This document shows, piece after piece, positions 10,290-19,841 of a DNA stretch of 64,000 nucleotides (the stretch's first letter is position 1; the number at the start of each line of letters is the position of its first letter). Source of the DNA: Thermostichus lividus PCC 6715 (lineage in GTDB: Bacteria; Cyanobacteriota; Cyanobacteriia; Thermosynechococcales; Thermosynechococcaceae); contig NZ_CP018092.1 of the NCBI RefSeq assembly GCF_002754935.1, positions 1,550,001 through 1,614,000 on the forward strand, in the 5' to 3' direction. The notes beneath the pieces are model-generated. The model did no database searches and had not been told where the DNA came from. It was given only the letters and a program-made list of their open reading frames with translations. Both the position numbers and the translations under genes were made by a program.

Positions 10290-13096
10290 ATGGAATCATC
10301 CTCTGTGAGTCCTGCTCCCCCTTGGCACCACCTCAGTGCCGATGCTGTGATCGCTCAGTTAGGGAGCGATCGCCACCAAGGACTAAGCCATGAGGCCATT
10401 CAACAGCGACAGGCGCAGTACGGTCGTAATGAACTCATTGAAAGTGGCCGGCGACCTAAGTGGCAGATTTTGCTGGATCAGTTTCGCAATATTATGCTGA
10501 TCATGCTCCTTGTGGTGGCGGTCATTTCTGGGGTGTTAGATATTGTTGAAGCCCTCGAAGAGCAGACAATCCCGTTTCCTAAAGATGCGATCGCCATTTT
10601 AGTGGTCGTTATCCTCAACGGCATTCTTGGGTATGTTCAGGAAGCCCGCGCCGAGGACGCCTTAGCCGCCCTCAAAAGTATGGCTGCCCCCAAAGTGCGG
10701 GTGCTCCGCGAAGGAAAAATTACTGAAATTGACTCGCCAGAACTGGTGGTGGGGGATATTTTCTTTCTGGAAGCAGGGGTGAAGGTGGCTGCCGATGGCC
10801 GCCTGATCGAGGCTGTTAACCTACAAATTCGCGAAGCGGCTCTCACCGGTGAGGCAGAAGCCGCCAGTAAAAATGCTGACAAACTCTTACCAGAGGATAC
10901 AGAACTGGGCGATCGCGACAACTTGGTGTTTGCGGGTACTGAAGTCAACCAAGGGCGCGGGGTCGCTGTGGTTACCGCCATTGGCATGAACACTGAACTG
11001 GGTAAAATTGCCGCTGCCTTAGACGCCGTTGAGCAGGAACCCACCCCCCTACAAAAACGGATGACAGAACTGGGGAATCGGCTGGTGTGGATCGCCCTTG
11101 TTCTTGTGGCTGTCGTGGTTGTGGGGGGCACTCTTTACGATAGAGCCTTGTTCGGGCACCTTGTTGAAGTCTCCCTGAGTATGGCCGTCGCAGTGATTCC
11201 CGAAGGCTTGCCTGCGGTGATTACCGTCACCCTTGCCCTAGGCACCCAGCGAATGGTGAAACGCCATGCCCTCATCCGCCGCTTGCCAACCGTGGAAACC
11301 CTTGGGAGCGTCACCACGATCTGCTCCGATAAAACCGGCACCCTGACCCAAAATAAAATGGTGGTGCAGGCGATCGCCACCCCATCCTACCGCGCTAAGG
11401 TCAGCGGCCATGGCTATGATCCCACAGGCGAATTTTACGATATAAGCGCCACGAGTGCCGATGCGCTGTACGAACGCCAACTGCTGCTGCTGGCCGGTGC
11501 CTTGTGTAACGATGCGCTGCTGAAGCAGCACGCTGCCGAGTGGGTTATTTTAGGAGACCCCACTGAAGGGGCGCTGTTGCCCCTTGCCCTCAAAGGAGGG
11601 CTAGACCCCAGTGCTCTGCGGCACAATGCTGAGCGCGTGGTTGAATTTCCCTTTGATGCCGATCGCAAGCGCATGAGCGTCGTGTATCGCACCAGTTCTA
11701 TCCCCCACTTGCCAACCGATGCCCCCTATTGGATGGCCACAAAAGGTTCTCCCGAGCTAACCCTAGAGCGATGCCAATGGCAACAGGTTGGAACGGCGGT
11801 GACACCGCTGACCCCCGAGAACCGCCAACACGTTCTTGCAGCAAACAACGACTTAGCGGCGCAAGGGCTACGGGTGTTAGGACTGGCCTACCGCTACTGG
11901 GCAGAGCCACCGGCGGCTGATGCCGTTGAGTCCAGCGAACAAGATCTGGTCTGGTTGGGTTTAGTGGGCATCTTGGATCCACCGCGCCCGGAAGTCCTAG
12001 AGGCCGTGGCCACCTGCCGCACCGCAGGCATTCGCCCGATCATGATTACCGGCGATCATCAACTCACTGCCAAAGCCATTGCCAGTCAAATTGGCATCTG
12101 TAACTGGGGCGATCGCGCCCTCACCGGTCGGGACATTGAAAAATTCACCCCCGCAGAGCTGGATGCTGCCACCCTAGAGGTCAACGTCTATGCGCGGGTC
12201 TCCCCCGAACACAAGCTGCGGATTGTTAAATCCCTACAGCACCACGGTGATATTGTGGCCATGACCGGCGACGGGGTCAACGATGCCCCTGCCCTCAAGC
12301 AAGCGGATATTGGGGTTGCCATGGGCATTACAGGCACCGATGTGACCAAGGAAGCCAGCGATATGGTGCTCTTGGACGATAACTTTGCCACCATCGTTGC
12401 GGCCACAGAAGAAGGTCGAATTATTTACAGCAACATTCGCCGCTTCATTAAGTACATCCTTGGCTCGAATATTGGCGAGGTTATTACCATTGCCTCCTCA
12501 CCCCTGTTGGGCTTAGGGGGAGTGCCCTTAACTCCTTTGCAAATTCTCTGGATGAACCTTGTAACCGATGGCTTGCCTGCCCTTGCCTTGGCGGTTGAAC
12601 CCGGAGATCCCGATGTGATGAAACGCCCCCCTATCCCCCCAATGAAAGTATTTTTGGCCGCGGCTTGGGATCCTACATGGTGCGGGTTGGGCTGATTTTA
12701 GCCATCGTCAGTATTACCCTCATGGTCTGGGCCTACGGCTATACCGCCACCCATCCAGTAGAGGGGCTGGAACCCGACCGCTGGGCCACCATGGTCTTTA
12801 CGACCCTCTGCCTTGCCCAGATGGGTCATGCCCTTGCCGTGCGCTCCACAAGCCGCCTCACCCTAGAAATAAGCCCAAGGTCTAACCCCTACATTTGGGC
12901 ATCAGTCATCTTGACCACCTGTTTACAACTTTTACTGATCTATGTGCCAGCCCTGCGACGGTTTTTTGGCACTCACCTACTGTCCGCCACCGAGTTAGCG
13001 GTTTGTATTGGCTTTAGCTCCCTTGTATTTGTGTGGGTCGAGCTAGAAAAACTACTGCTACGCTTCCTGAGGAAGCGCGCCCCCCTTGAGTTGTAA
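10290..13096 (+). pseudogene. P-type Ca2+-transporting ATPase, interrupted by a one-base frameshift
   Basis: A P2-type (SERCA/PMR1-like) calcium pump. Seen in order are TGEA (residues 186-189), the ion-site motif PEGLP (304-308), the phosphorylation site DKTGT (Asp347), and the hinge TGDGVNDAP. Frame one ends with junk after VMKRPP near 12630; the second frame resumes as [12 protein letters not shown] and carries the last four membrane helices to 13096. Adding one C to the C run at 12626-12631 gives [12 protein letters not shown], close to the family's usual sequence, and a pump of about 935 residues. The break therefore looks like a one-base deletion in a homopolymer, either real or a sequencing error. 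If real, the pump lacks its C-terminal helices and should be inactive. Confidence 0.9.
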
Positions 13097-13121
13097 TGCT
13101 TTAATCGCCTGTGAACCCACA

Positions 13122-13541
13122 CTAGGTGTTGAGCACCTCTAGAATCTGGTGGCTGAGGTGGCGTAATTGCTGTTGTAGCTCTAGCAAGGGCAAGTTATTG
13201 CCACTGAAGATGCCGCCGCCAATGCTGCTAAAGCGCCACTGCTCACTCATATAACTAAAGCCAACGATGTCTAGCCCAATGGCGCGGCGCTGGGGCATCT
13301 CGGAATCGCTATAGAGGCGAATCTGCAGCAGCAGACTACGGGCTTGCCAGCGGCGGCTCCACCCAGGCAGATGGAAGCCAATGTCAATGGAGTCCGGATC
13401 CATGAGATCGCGGGTGTGGGGATCATCTGCCCATGGCTGTAAGTCTGCACGCAAATCGCCATTGCACTGCTTAAACAGGTGGACGATCGCCCCCAGTTTA
13501 CTGGCCATTTGCAGGGTAACGGCTTGCTCCGCTGCATTCAC
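13122..13541 (-). CDS. conserved-looking protein of unknown function downstream of cruA
   Basis: A 139-residue soluble protein with no family I can name. It is rich in hydrophobic beta-type stretches (SLLLQIRLYS, AIGLDIVGFSYM) and ends in a leucine-rich helix. I chose the GTG at 13541, which follows GGAG by about 8 bases and gives MNAAEQAV. A TTG at 13574 would extend it by 11 residues, and a GTG lies between. It sits directly after the lycopene cyclase-like gene on the same strand with only 35 bases between, so the two are probably co-transcribed. The Ca2+-ATPase gene converges from the other side. Confidence 0.7.
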   Translation of the reverse strand: MNAAEQAVTLQMASKLGAIVHLFKQCNGDLRADLQPWADDPHTRDLMDPDSIDIGFHLPGWSRRWQARSLLLQIRLYSDSEMPQRRAIGLDIVGFSYMSEQWRFSSIGGGIFSGNNLPLLELQQQLRHLSHQILEVLNT

Positions 13542-13576
13542 CTTTGTGTTCTCCACAACACCTTTGCTTCCCAAGG

Positions 13577-15634
13577 TTAGCGAGGAGATACGGCTTGATC
13601 AACTGCTGGGGGGGTGGCAGGAGCGGTTGCGGGCGTTAGGGGACGGTCTAGGCGCGGTTGCCCCACCGAGTAGGTAAGGGCATAGCTTTGCACTAACAAC
13701 CAGAACCAAAGGGAGGGGGCAAGGGGTTCTAACCATGGCTGAGCGTGCCGGACAAGGGGCGGCAACCAAGGGGCAAACAGCGCATGGTACACCGCATCGA
13801 GGGTGAAATTCAGGTAAATGAACAGCCAGCGCAGCAAGTCCGCGGTGCCCGCCATTTGCCAAATCCACCACAGTAGCCCCGGATTCTGCCAAGCAGCGCG
13901 CAGTGCCATCCGGTTAAAGGGCAGCCAGCCGGCGCGATCTTTAATAAAGCGATCCACCAGTTCAGGAGATTCTTGGCCGAGAATGCCAAAAAAGGTGTTG
14001 AGCATTGCATTCACGCGCTCCGGCGGCAGGGGGCGATCGCTGGGCACCATCATCCCCCGCGAAAATAGCCATGTAACCGCGGTATTACTTTGATAGGCGC
14101 GAATTTGGTTGAGGAATGGCTGTTGCACTAGATCATGGCGCAGGGCGGTATCCAGTAAGTCCGTGAGGCGCGGCAAGTTGCGCACTAGGGAGCCAAAGCC
14201 CGTAAAGACTAGAGGCGACTGCAACGAGGCGGCATCGCCAATGGCCAGCACCCGATCAACGGCAACGGCGCGATCGCCGCGATGGTGACTAAAATGGCCC
14301 GGAATGTAGCCAAAGGTGGGCTTGACCCAGGTGAGTTCCTCAAGGTTACAGCGACGATACTCTGGCAAAATGCTAAAAAAGTCTTCGTAAAGCTCTAGCA
14401 GCGACCCCGGAAACTGCGGCTCAATACGGTGGTAGTGAAACAGGTAAATGGTGCGCTCCTCCCCTGCCCCGGGAAACAACTCCCAGATTAACTGCCGCCC
14501 CCGCGAACTATCGCCATGGCTGTGGAGCACATCCCCGTAGCGGCCATCCCACACCTCTGGGGAGATCCCCTTCACAATCGCGCCAACGGTGGGGCACACA
14601 CTGTCAAAGGCACGGCCACCATTCAACTGCCGGGCAATGGGGGAGGCCGTGCCCATCGCATCAATCAGGACGCGGGCGATCGCCTGCTGCGGCGTCCCCG
14701 TGTGGCGCTGCTGTGCCTGTACCACCACGCTATTGGGGTGCACCGTTGCCCCCACAAAGTCGGTGTAGTCCCAAATTTCGCCCCCTGCTTGGCAGAGTTT
14801 TTGGCCGCACAACCGCAAAAATTTCGCCGAGTCAAGGGCAATATTCAATACCGTAGGCGTATGGAGAACAGGGGCGCGGCAATGGGCAGGGCTGGTGGCA
14901 TCAAAAAATTTGTTGAATCCATCTAAATATTCGCAGGCAATCACGCTTTCAAATTCAGCGGCGGTAAACAAGCCCAAATCAATCAGGTTCTGAAACTCCG
15001 CTCGCGAAATATTCCACTCCCGATTCATCCGGCCAAAGGGGAGCCGCTCAATCAGCAACACCCGATAGCCCAGACGGGCCATCACCGCTGCATGAACAAC
15101 CCCCAGGGCACCCCCCACGTACACCAAGTCGTAGGTGGGCGCTTCAGAGGGACTAGTCACTCGTTGCAGCACTGGCACCGGCGGGGTGGGACGCTGCACC
15201 CCGTCGCGCCAACGTTGCTCCCACCAGTAAACCCGCTCCAAGTCGGCTTCCCCGTGGGGCATCTGTTGAAAGTACTTAACCGTCAGCGGATAGCGATCGC
15301 CCAAGGCGGCAAAAATTGAGGTGCCCTGCGGCCATGGGGGCGGTACGACCGGCTGCAACGGAAATGCAGATCGGATTGCGGTGCTCAACTGTTTGACACA
15401 GGCGGCCTCTTGCGGCCATGGCTGCGTGCCCCATCGCACGACCTTGAGGTAGGTTGTCCGCTGCAAATTCCAGAAAAACACCGCCAGTTGCGTCCCATGG
15501 GGGGGCAGTTGCCAACATCCACCGCTCGGCTTCGGGGCGATCGCCCCCACCATAGGCTGAAACGTCTGCTGTAACCATGTAATGACTGCCTTGGTATCTG
15601 GTGTTGGAATCTCAGCGTAGAACAGTTCTTGCAT
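13577..15634 (-). CDS. cruA: CruA-type lycopene cyclase (FAD-binding)
   Basis: A 685-residue flavoprotein of the CruA/CruP group, which cyclises lycopene ends to beta or gamma rings in carotenoid synthesis. An N-terminal region of about 165 residues precedes the FAD fold (YDLVYVGGALGVVHAA, residues 168-183) and the group signature GRMNREWNISRAEF. Further conserved-looking blocks are PVLHTPTVLN and AIGDAASLQSPLVFTGFG. The C-terminal 150 residues hold hydrophobic helices consistent with membrane association. CruP proteins, as I know them, carry a GREQEWNIS-type version of the signature, so CruA is preferred. The start is ATG at 15634, and an unknown gene follows on the same strand. Confidence 0.68.
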   Translation of the reverse strand: MQELFYAEIPTPDTKAVITWLQQTFQPMVGAIAPKPSGGCWQLPPHGTQLAVFFWNLQRTTYLKVVRWGTQPWPQEAACVKQLSTAIRSAFPLQPVVPPPWPQGTSIFAALGDRYPLTVKYFQQMPHGEADLERVYWWEQRWRDGVQRPTPPVPVLQRVTSPSEAPTYDLVYVGGALGVVHAAVMARLGYRVLLIERLPFGRMNREWNISRAEFQNLIDLGLFTAAEFESVIACEYLDGFNKFFDATSPAHCRAPVLHTPTVLNIALDSAKFLRLCGQKLCQAGGEIWDYTDFVGATVHPNSVVVQAQQRHTGTPQQAIARVLIDAMGTASPIARQLNGGRAFDSVCPTVGAIVKGISPEVWDGRYGDVLHSHGDSSRGRQLIWELFPGAGEERTIYLFHYHRIEPQFPGSLLELYEDFFSILPEYRRCNLEELTWVKPTFGYIPGHFSHHRGDRAVAVDRVLAIGDAASLQSPLVFTGFGSLVRNLPRLTDLLDTALRHDLVQQPFLNQIRAYQSNTAVTWLFSRGMMVPSDRPLPPERVNAMLNTFFGILGQESPELVDRFIKDRAGWLPFNRMALRAAWQNPGLLWWIWQMAGTADLLRWLFIYLNFTLDAVYHALFAPWLPPLVRHAQPWLEPLAPSLWFWLLVQSYALTYSVGQPRLDRPLTPATAPATPPAVDQAVSPR

Positions 15635-15660
15635 TTTGTTTCAAATGTGCGGTAAGGGGC

Positions 15661-15688
15661 TTGACAGAGCCAAAATTTAACGTAAACT
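15661..15688 (+). promoter_or_regulatory. sigma70-type promoter for the 77-residue gene
   Basis: TTGACA at 15661-15666 and TAAACT at 15683-15688 are separated by 16 bases in the gap between the divergent cruA-like gene and the small gene starting at 15751. The match to the -35 box is exact and the -10 box differs from consensus at two positions. This is a sequence match only. Confidence 0.5.
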
Positions 15689-15750
15689 GCACTGTACTCA
15701 CTTAATAGTTTAAGAGAGTTTACAGTTTCTCAGAATTGCCCTGTTGCCCT

Positions 15751-15984
15751 ATGTATTATCCCATCCCACGGAGTTTCGAAGAAATGGCCGCCCTCAGCCA
15801 CTACCCCGTTAGTGAAGAGCTGGTCGCTGCAGCGATCGCCGGTATGATTACCATCTGCCGTGCCCAAGGCCACACCCTTGCCGATGTGCAGGCATGGGTT
15901 CTAGATGACGATGACCTACTGGATGCCAAAACTCGCCAATGGTTGAGTGATGTGGTAGAGGCGGCATGGTCGAGTGTGGGTTAA
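15751..15984 (+). CDS. small cyanobacterial protein of unknown function
   Basis: A 77-residue acidic, mostly helical protein starting at the ATG of MYYPIPRSF; an upstream TTG in frame would add five residues without support. The segment AAIAGMITICRAQGHTLADVQ and the acidic stretch LDDDDLLD stand out. A good promoter lies about 60 bases upstream. I recognise no named family. It precedes ureA on the same strand by 117 bases, which gives only weak evidence for a link to urease. Confidence 0.7.
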   Translation: MYYPIPRSFEEMAALSHYPVSEELVAAAIAGMITICRAQGHTLADVQAWVLDDDDLLDAKTRQWLSDVVEAAWSSVG

Positions 15985-16101
15985 GGGGTGGCAGACTCTA
16001 GGGCGCCGCCAAATGGGTAGGGATGCTAAGCCATACAAACATACAAAACATACAATACGTACAATAAGGCGTGAGCCTAGTGTTGATCTCTACCCTAGCC
16101 T

Positions 16102-16404
16102 ATGCAACTCTCCCCCCAAGAAAAAGATAAGCTCCTGATTTTTACAGCGGCTCTTGTGGCAGAGCGGCGCAAAGAACGCGGCCTCAAACTCAACTATCCC
16201 GAAGCGGTAGCCTACATTTCAGCCGCAATCCTAGAAGGAGCACGGGAAGGGCGCACAGTCGCCGACCTCATGAACTACGGTACCACCCTGCTGAGGCGCG
16301 ATGAGGTCATGGCAGGGGTGCCAGAAATGCTCTCAGAAGTGCAAGTAGAAGCAACATTCCCCGATGGGACGAAACTGGTGACGGTTCACACCCCCATTCG
16401 CTAG
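16102..16404 (+). CDS. ureA: urease subunit gamma
   Basis: Smallest subunit of nickel urease, which hydrolyses urea to ammonia and CO2. The 100-residue product matches UreA over its whole length, with [17 protein letters not shown] at the start, [10 protein letters not shown], and the C-terminal [14 protein letters not shown]. It stands alone here: ureC lies 3.4 kb away on the other strand, and ureB and the accessory genes are not in the window. Dispersed urease genes are common in unicellular cyanobacteria. Its stop codon shares bases with the convergent purE stop at CTAG (16401-16404). Confidence 0.97.
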   Translation: MQLSPQEKDKLLIFTAALVAERRKERGLKLNYPEAVAYISAAILEGAREGRTVADLMNYGTTLLRRDEVMAGVPEMLSEVQVEATFPDGTKLVTVHTPIR

Positions 16405-16925
16405 CTCCCTTGAGCCTCCAGATAGGCCGCAGCCCCGATGGCCTGCAGGCGGGTATTTTTAGCCGTCACGGTATTCCGCAGCTGCTCGCGATAGGCGATC
16501 ACTTGGGCTAATAGCTCGGCATTATGACTTGCCAGCAGTTGCACCGCGAGTAGCCCGGCATTCTGGGCATTCCCGATCGCCACGGTGGCCACTGGGATGC
16601 CAGCGGGCATTTGCACAATCGAGTAGAGCGAATCAACGCCCTGTAAATGACGACTGGGCACCGGCACGCCAATGACGGGCAAGGGGGTCAACGCCGCAAT
16701 CATCCCCGGCAAGTGAGCCGCGCCACCCGCCCCCGCAATAATGACCTTAATTCCCCGTTGGTGGGCACCTTGGGCAAACTCCACCATCGCCAATGGGGTA
16801 CGGTGAGCTGAAAGAATGGCCACATCGTAGGGAATGGCAAACTGCTCACAAATGGCGATCGCACCGTGCATCGTCGGCAGGTCAGAATCACTGCCCATCA
16901 CAATGGCAACAACAGCGTGGGACAT
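16401..16925 (-). CDS. purE: 5-(carboxyamino)imidazole ribonucleotide mutase
   Basis: Class I PurE, which converts N5-CAIR to CAIR in purine synthesis. The substrate-site motifs [10 protein letters not shown] (residues 11-20) and LSAHRTP are present, as is the glycine-rich [14 protein letters not shown]. The 174-residue length is standard. The gene converges on ureA, sharing a 4-base overlap at the stop codons. No purK is adjacent. Confidence 0.96.
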   Translation of the reverse strand: MSHAVVAIVMGSDSDLPTMHGAIAICEQFAIPYDVAILSAHRTPLAMVEFAQGAHQRGIKVIIAGAGGAAHLPGMIAALTPLPVIGVPVPSRHLQGVDSLYSIVQMPAGIPVATVAIGNAQNAGLLAVQLLASHNAELLAQVIAYREQLRNTVTAKNTRLQAIGAAAYLEAQGS

Positions 16926-17148
16926 GAAGATACCGTGAAGTTAAGCTGCAAATTCGACACAGTTTGTCATACTACACCGCTAAAGTTAGGATTGGTTCCC
17001 GGAAATTTGTATATTTATTGCAAAGGCTTTAATCTTCAGGGCAGTTTTCCTAAAATTCGAGTACCTTGCTGTCCCAGCTTACTCTGGAACGGCACCCCCA
17101 ACCACAAAGATTCGCTTACTGCCTACCCAAGCCGCGAGGATAGCCCCC

Positions 17149-17457
17149 ATGCCTAACGAGTTGCAAAAGTACCGTTTCGTCTGCACCCTCACCTTTGGGG
17201 ATATTTACGGTCAGGTGATTGTTTGGCTCATTGTGATTTTTATTGGTCTAGCGGCCTCCGTCACCCTCTACAATAATCCAGTTCAAGCCTTTTTAGTTGG
17301 TGGCTTAATCCTAGTGCTAACCCTCCCCTTTTTACTGTTTGCGTTTGTCACCACCTTACTTAACCATATTGAAATGCGCCCAGTGGCGGTCGGCGAAAAG
17401 AAAAAGCGTAAGGATGCTGCAGTTGCCTCCTCTGCAGGAGTGGCCCCTGCCAACTAG
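17149..17457 (+). CDS. two-helix membrane protein upstream of flotillin
   Basis: A 102-residue protein with two hydrophobic helices (about residues 21-41 and 47-70) and a basic, disordered tail beginning EKKKRKD. The family is unknown to me. It ends 35 bases before the flotillin gene on the same strand, which suggests one transcript, and small NfeD-like or membrane partners often accompany flotillins. This protein is too short and lacks the OB domain of NfeD, so it is not called as such. The ATG at 17149 follows a purine-rich GCCGCGAGGATAG. Confidence 0.75.
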   Translation: MPNELQKYRFVCTLTFGDIYGQVIVWLIVIFIGLAASVTLYNNPVQAFLVGGLILVLTLPFLLFAFVTTLLNHIEMRPVAVGEKKKRKDAAVASSAGVAPAN

Positions 17458-17492
17458 GCGATCGCCCCCATGCCACCCCCTGAGCCATCCCT

Positions 17493-19346
17493 ATGCTGTA
17501 TTGGTTAACGTTTTTAGAGACCTTACCTAGGCCAACCCTGCCAGATCCCCCCCGTCCTAGGGTTGAGACCCCTACCGCTACTGCACTGGTGGCCGAGGCA
17601 CCCCCCCTCATCGTTGGCAATCTGGGTGGGGTAGGTAGCCTGCTGGTTTTTCCGGGGTTGATTGCGGGTATTGTCATCCTTCTGTTGATGAGCATTTGGG
17701 CCTATACCCGCGTTTACGTTATTACCCCTAACAACGAAGCCTTTGTGCGCACAGGCGGTATTTTTGTTAAAAAGAAAACCGTCATTCTCAATGGTGGCTG
17801 TATTGTCTTGCCGGGGTTTCACGAGCTAACCCGGGTGCCGCTGCGGGAAATTTCCATTGATGTCGAGCGCACTGGCAAGTTAGCCGTACGCACCCAAGAC
17901 TACCTGCGGGCGGATATGCGAGTGACCTTTTACGTCTGTATTAACGCCACCGAAGAGGATGTGCTAACGGCAGCGGCGCGCCTCTCCCAAAATAATCGGA
18001 TTACCCCCGAAGATATTAAGAACGCCCTAGAAAAACGGGCCGATGATGCGATTCGGGCAGCAGCAAAGCATAAGTCTCTGGCGGAAATTGATTCGGATAA
18101 ATTAGGTTTTGCCCAGGAAGTCCTAAATTTGGTGCAACAGGATCTACAAAAAGTTGGCCTAACCCTGAACAACATTGCTATCTCGGAAGTGCAAGAGAGC
18201 GACACCTACGACGAAAATAATTTCTTTGATGCCCAAGGTGTTCGCCTGCGCACGGAAACCATTCAACGCTCGATTCAACAAAAGCGGGAGGTCGAGCTTT
18301 CGACGCGGGTGGCCATTGAGCAAAAAGAACTGGATGCGCAAAAACGCTCCCTACAAATTCAGGAAGAGCAAGAAGCGGCACTGTTGAGTCAGCGGTTGAA
18401 AATAGAAGCCCTCAAAGCCCAGCGAGAGCGGGAAATTGAAGAAGCGAAAGCCGCAGAGGCCGCCGCAACCCAGCGAGCAAAGTTGCTACAAGCACAATTG
18501 GTTGAGGAAGAAGAAATTCGCAAAAAGCTAGCGATTCGGCAGAAGGAAATTGAAGCCAGTATCGAGCTTGAGGAAAAAAATAAGCTCCTTAAGGTAACGC
18601 AAGCGCAGCAATTGCAAGAAGCAGAAATTGCCGAGATCAATCGGCAGCAACAGGTGGAGGCTAATCGTCTCCAAGCCCAAGTGATGGTGGCCGAGTCTGA
18701 ACGCTTGGCACGGCTGGCGCAGGAAGATGTGGCGATCGCCGTGGCCACCAAGAAAAAAGAAAGCCTTATGGCCGAAGCGGAGCGGGCGCGGGCAGAATCT
18801 GCGGTCACAACGGCCATCGAAGTGGAAAAAGCTGATCGCGAGAAGCATTTGGCCATTATTGCCGCAGAGCGCGAAGCGGCTGAAAAGCGCGTCCTTGATC
18901 AGAACGTGGTGGAAATTGATGTGTTCCGCCGTCGTCGCCAAGCCGAAATTGCTCAGCAGGCAGCAGAACTGGAAGCTGAAGCGATTCGCACCCTTGCCGC
19001 AGCTAACCGCGATAAAGCCATGGCCGAAGCTGCGGGGCTCGAAGCATTGCTTGCCGCCAAAAATGTCATTAGCACTGCCAACCTAACGGCGCAGGTCATT
19101 ACTAGCCTGTGGCCGGAGTTAGCAAGCCAGTTACCAGAGGTGCTCAAAGCCCTTTCCCCTCAGCCTGGGGTCATTGGGGATGCTAAGATCTACGCCTTCC
19201 CAGGGGCAAACGGTGCGGGTGCGCCAGAGATTAATAAACTGTTACTCTCCACCAGTGGGCTGGCCTTGATCAATGCTCTCTTTGAAGAGGGTAAGCTGGG
19301 GGTTTTACTGGCGCAAATTAAACGTCTATTGCAGGATGAAGCATAG
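17493..19346 (+). CDS. flotillin family membrane scaffold protein
   Basis: A 617-residue SPFH/band-7 protein. A membrane helix lies at about residues 53-75, followed by the SPFH domain (VYVITPNNEAFVRTGG onward), then a very long charged coiled coil from about residue 255 to 520 rich in Glu, Ala, Lys and Arg, then a C-terminal domain with FPGANGAGAPE. Flotillins organise membrane microdomains and oligomerise through the coiled coil. The N-terminus before the helix is proline-rich. It is preceded by a small two-helix protein gene and convergent with a TPR gene whose stop abuts its own. Confidence 0.93.
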   Translation: MLYWLTFLETLPRPTLPDPPRPRVETPTATALVAEAPPLIVGNLGGVGSLLVFPGLIAGIVILLLMSIWAYTRVYVITPNNEAFVRTGGIFVKKKTVILNGGCIVLPGFHELTRVPLREISIDVERTGKLAVRTQDYLRADMRVTFYVCINATEEDVLTAAARLSQNNRITPEDIKNALEKRADDAIRAAAKHKSLAEIDSDKLGFAQEVLNLVQQDLQKVGLTLNNIAISEVQESDTYDENNFFDAQGVRLRTETIQRSIQQKREVELSTRVAIEQKELDAQKRSLQIQEEQEAALLSQRLKIEALKAQREREIEEAKAAEAAATQRAKLLQAQLVEEEEIRKKLAIRQKEIEASIELEEKNKLLKVTQAQQLQEAEIAEINRQQQVEANRLQAQVMVAESERLARLAQEDVAIAVATKKKESLMAEAERARAESAVTTAIEVEKADREKHLAIIAAEREAAEKRVLDQNVVEIDVFRRRRQAEIAQQAAELEAEAIRTLAAANRDKAMAEAAGLEALLAAKNVISTANLTAQVITSLWPELASQLPEVLKALSPQPGVIGDAKIYAFPGANGAGAPEINKLLLSTSGLALINALFEEGKLGVLLAQIKRLLQDEA

Positions 19347-19841
19347 TTAGAGCCATGCGGCCAGAGCAGTCAGCACCCCTAACCCCAGCAAAGCAAGCCA
19401 AATAAAGGCATTGGGTAAGGGGGTTGCCGGGGGTGGTGGCTCTTGGGGCTTTGGGGATGCCGCGGCGGTCGGTTTAGGGATGCCAGCGTAGGGGGACTCA
19501 TAGGGGCGATCGCCCACCTGGGAAAGATCGGGAATTTGACTGTACCACTCAGGGCGGCGCTTGAGCTGGGGTGCCTGCAAAATAGCGAGCAATCGCCGAC
19601 CTTCCTGCCGAGTGTAGCGATCGGGATGGCGCTGTAGCTGCCGACATAGGGCTAAGGCCGCAGCCTGATCTCCTAGGGCACTGTAGGCCATCACGAGCCA
19701 AAGATGGATTTCGCCAGTGCAAACAACATTGCCCTCCGCAAGGGTTGCCGCCTGCTCCAAGAGGGTCACCGCTTTAGAATACTCCCCTTTTTCCAATGCT
19801 TGCTGCCCCCGCTGCAATAGGGCTGACACTTGATGCTCCAT
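19347..19841 (-). CDS. TPR protein with C-terminal membrane anchor, coupled to ureC
   Basis: A 164-residue protein with TPR-type helices over residues 5-95 (LLQRGQQALEKGEYSKAVTL and LWLVMAYSALGDQAAALAL), a proline-rich linker, and a single C-terminal membrane helix, suggesting a tail-anchored protein with its TPRs in the cytoplasm. Its ATG at 19841 shares one base with the ureC stop in TGATG, so translation is probably coupled to urease. The architecture is the same as the TPR gene at 61721. It may assist urease assembly or membrane placement, but this is inference. A TTG one codon upstream is an alternative start. Confidence 0.82.
   Translation of the reverse strand: MEHQVSALLQRGQQALEKGEYSKAVTLLEQAATLAEGNVVCTGEIHLWLVMAYSALGDQAAALALCRQLQRHPDRYTRQEGRRLLAILQAPQLKRRPEWYSQIPDLSQVGDRPYESPYAGIPKPTAAASPKPQEPPPPATPLPNAFIWLALLGLGVLTALAAWL

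Noticed and set aside
16030-16070. CATACAA-type short repeats upstream of ureA
   Set aside because: Only three or four imperfect 7-9 base units with irregular spacing; no NtcA site (GTA-N8-TAC) could be fitted.
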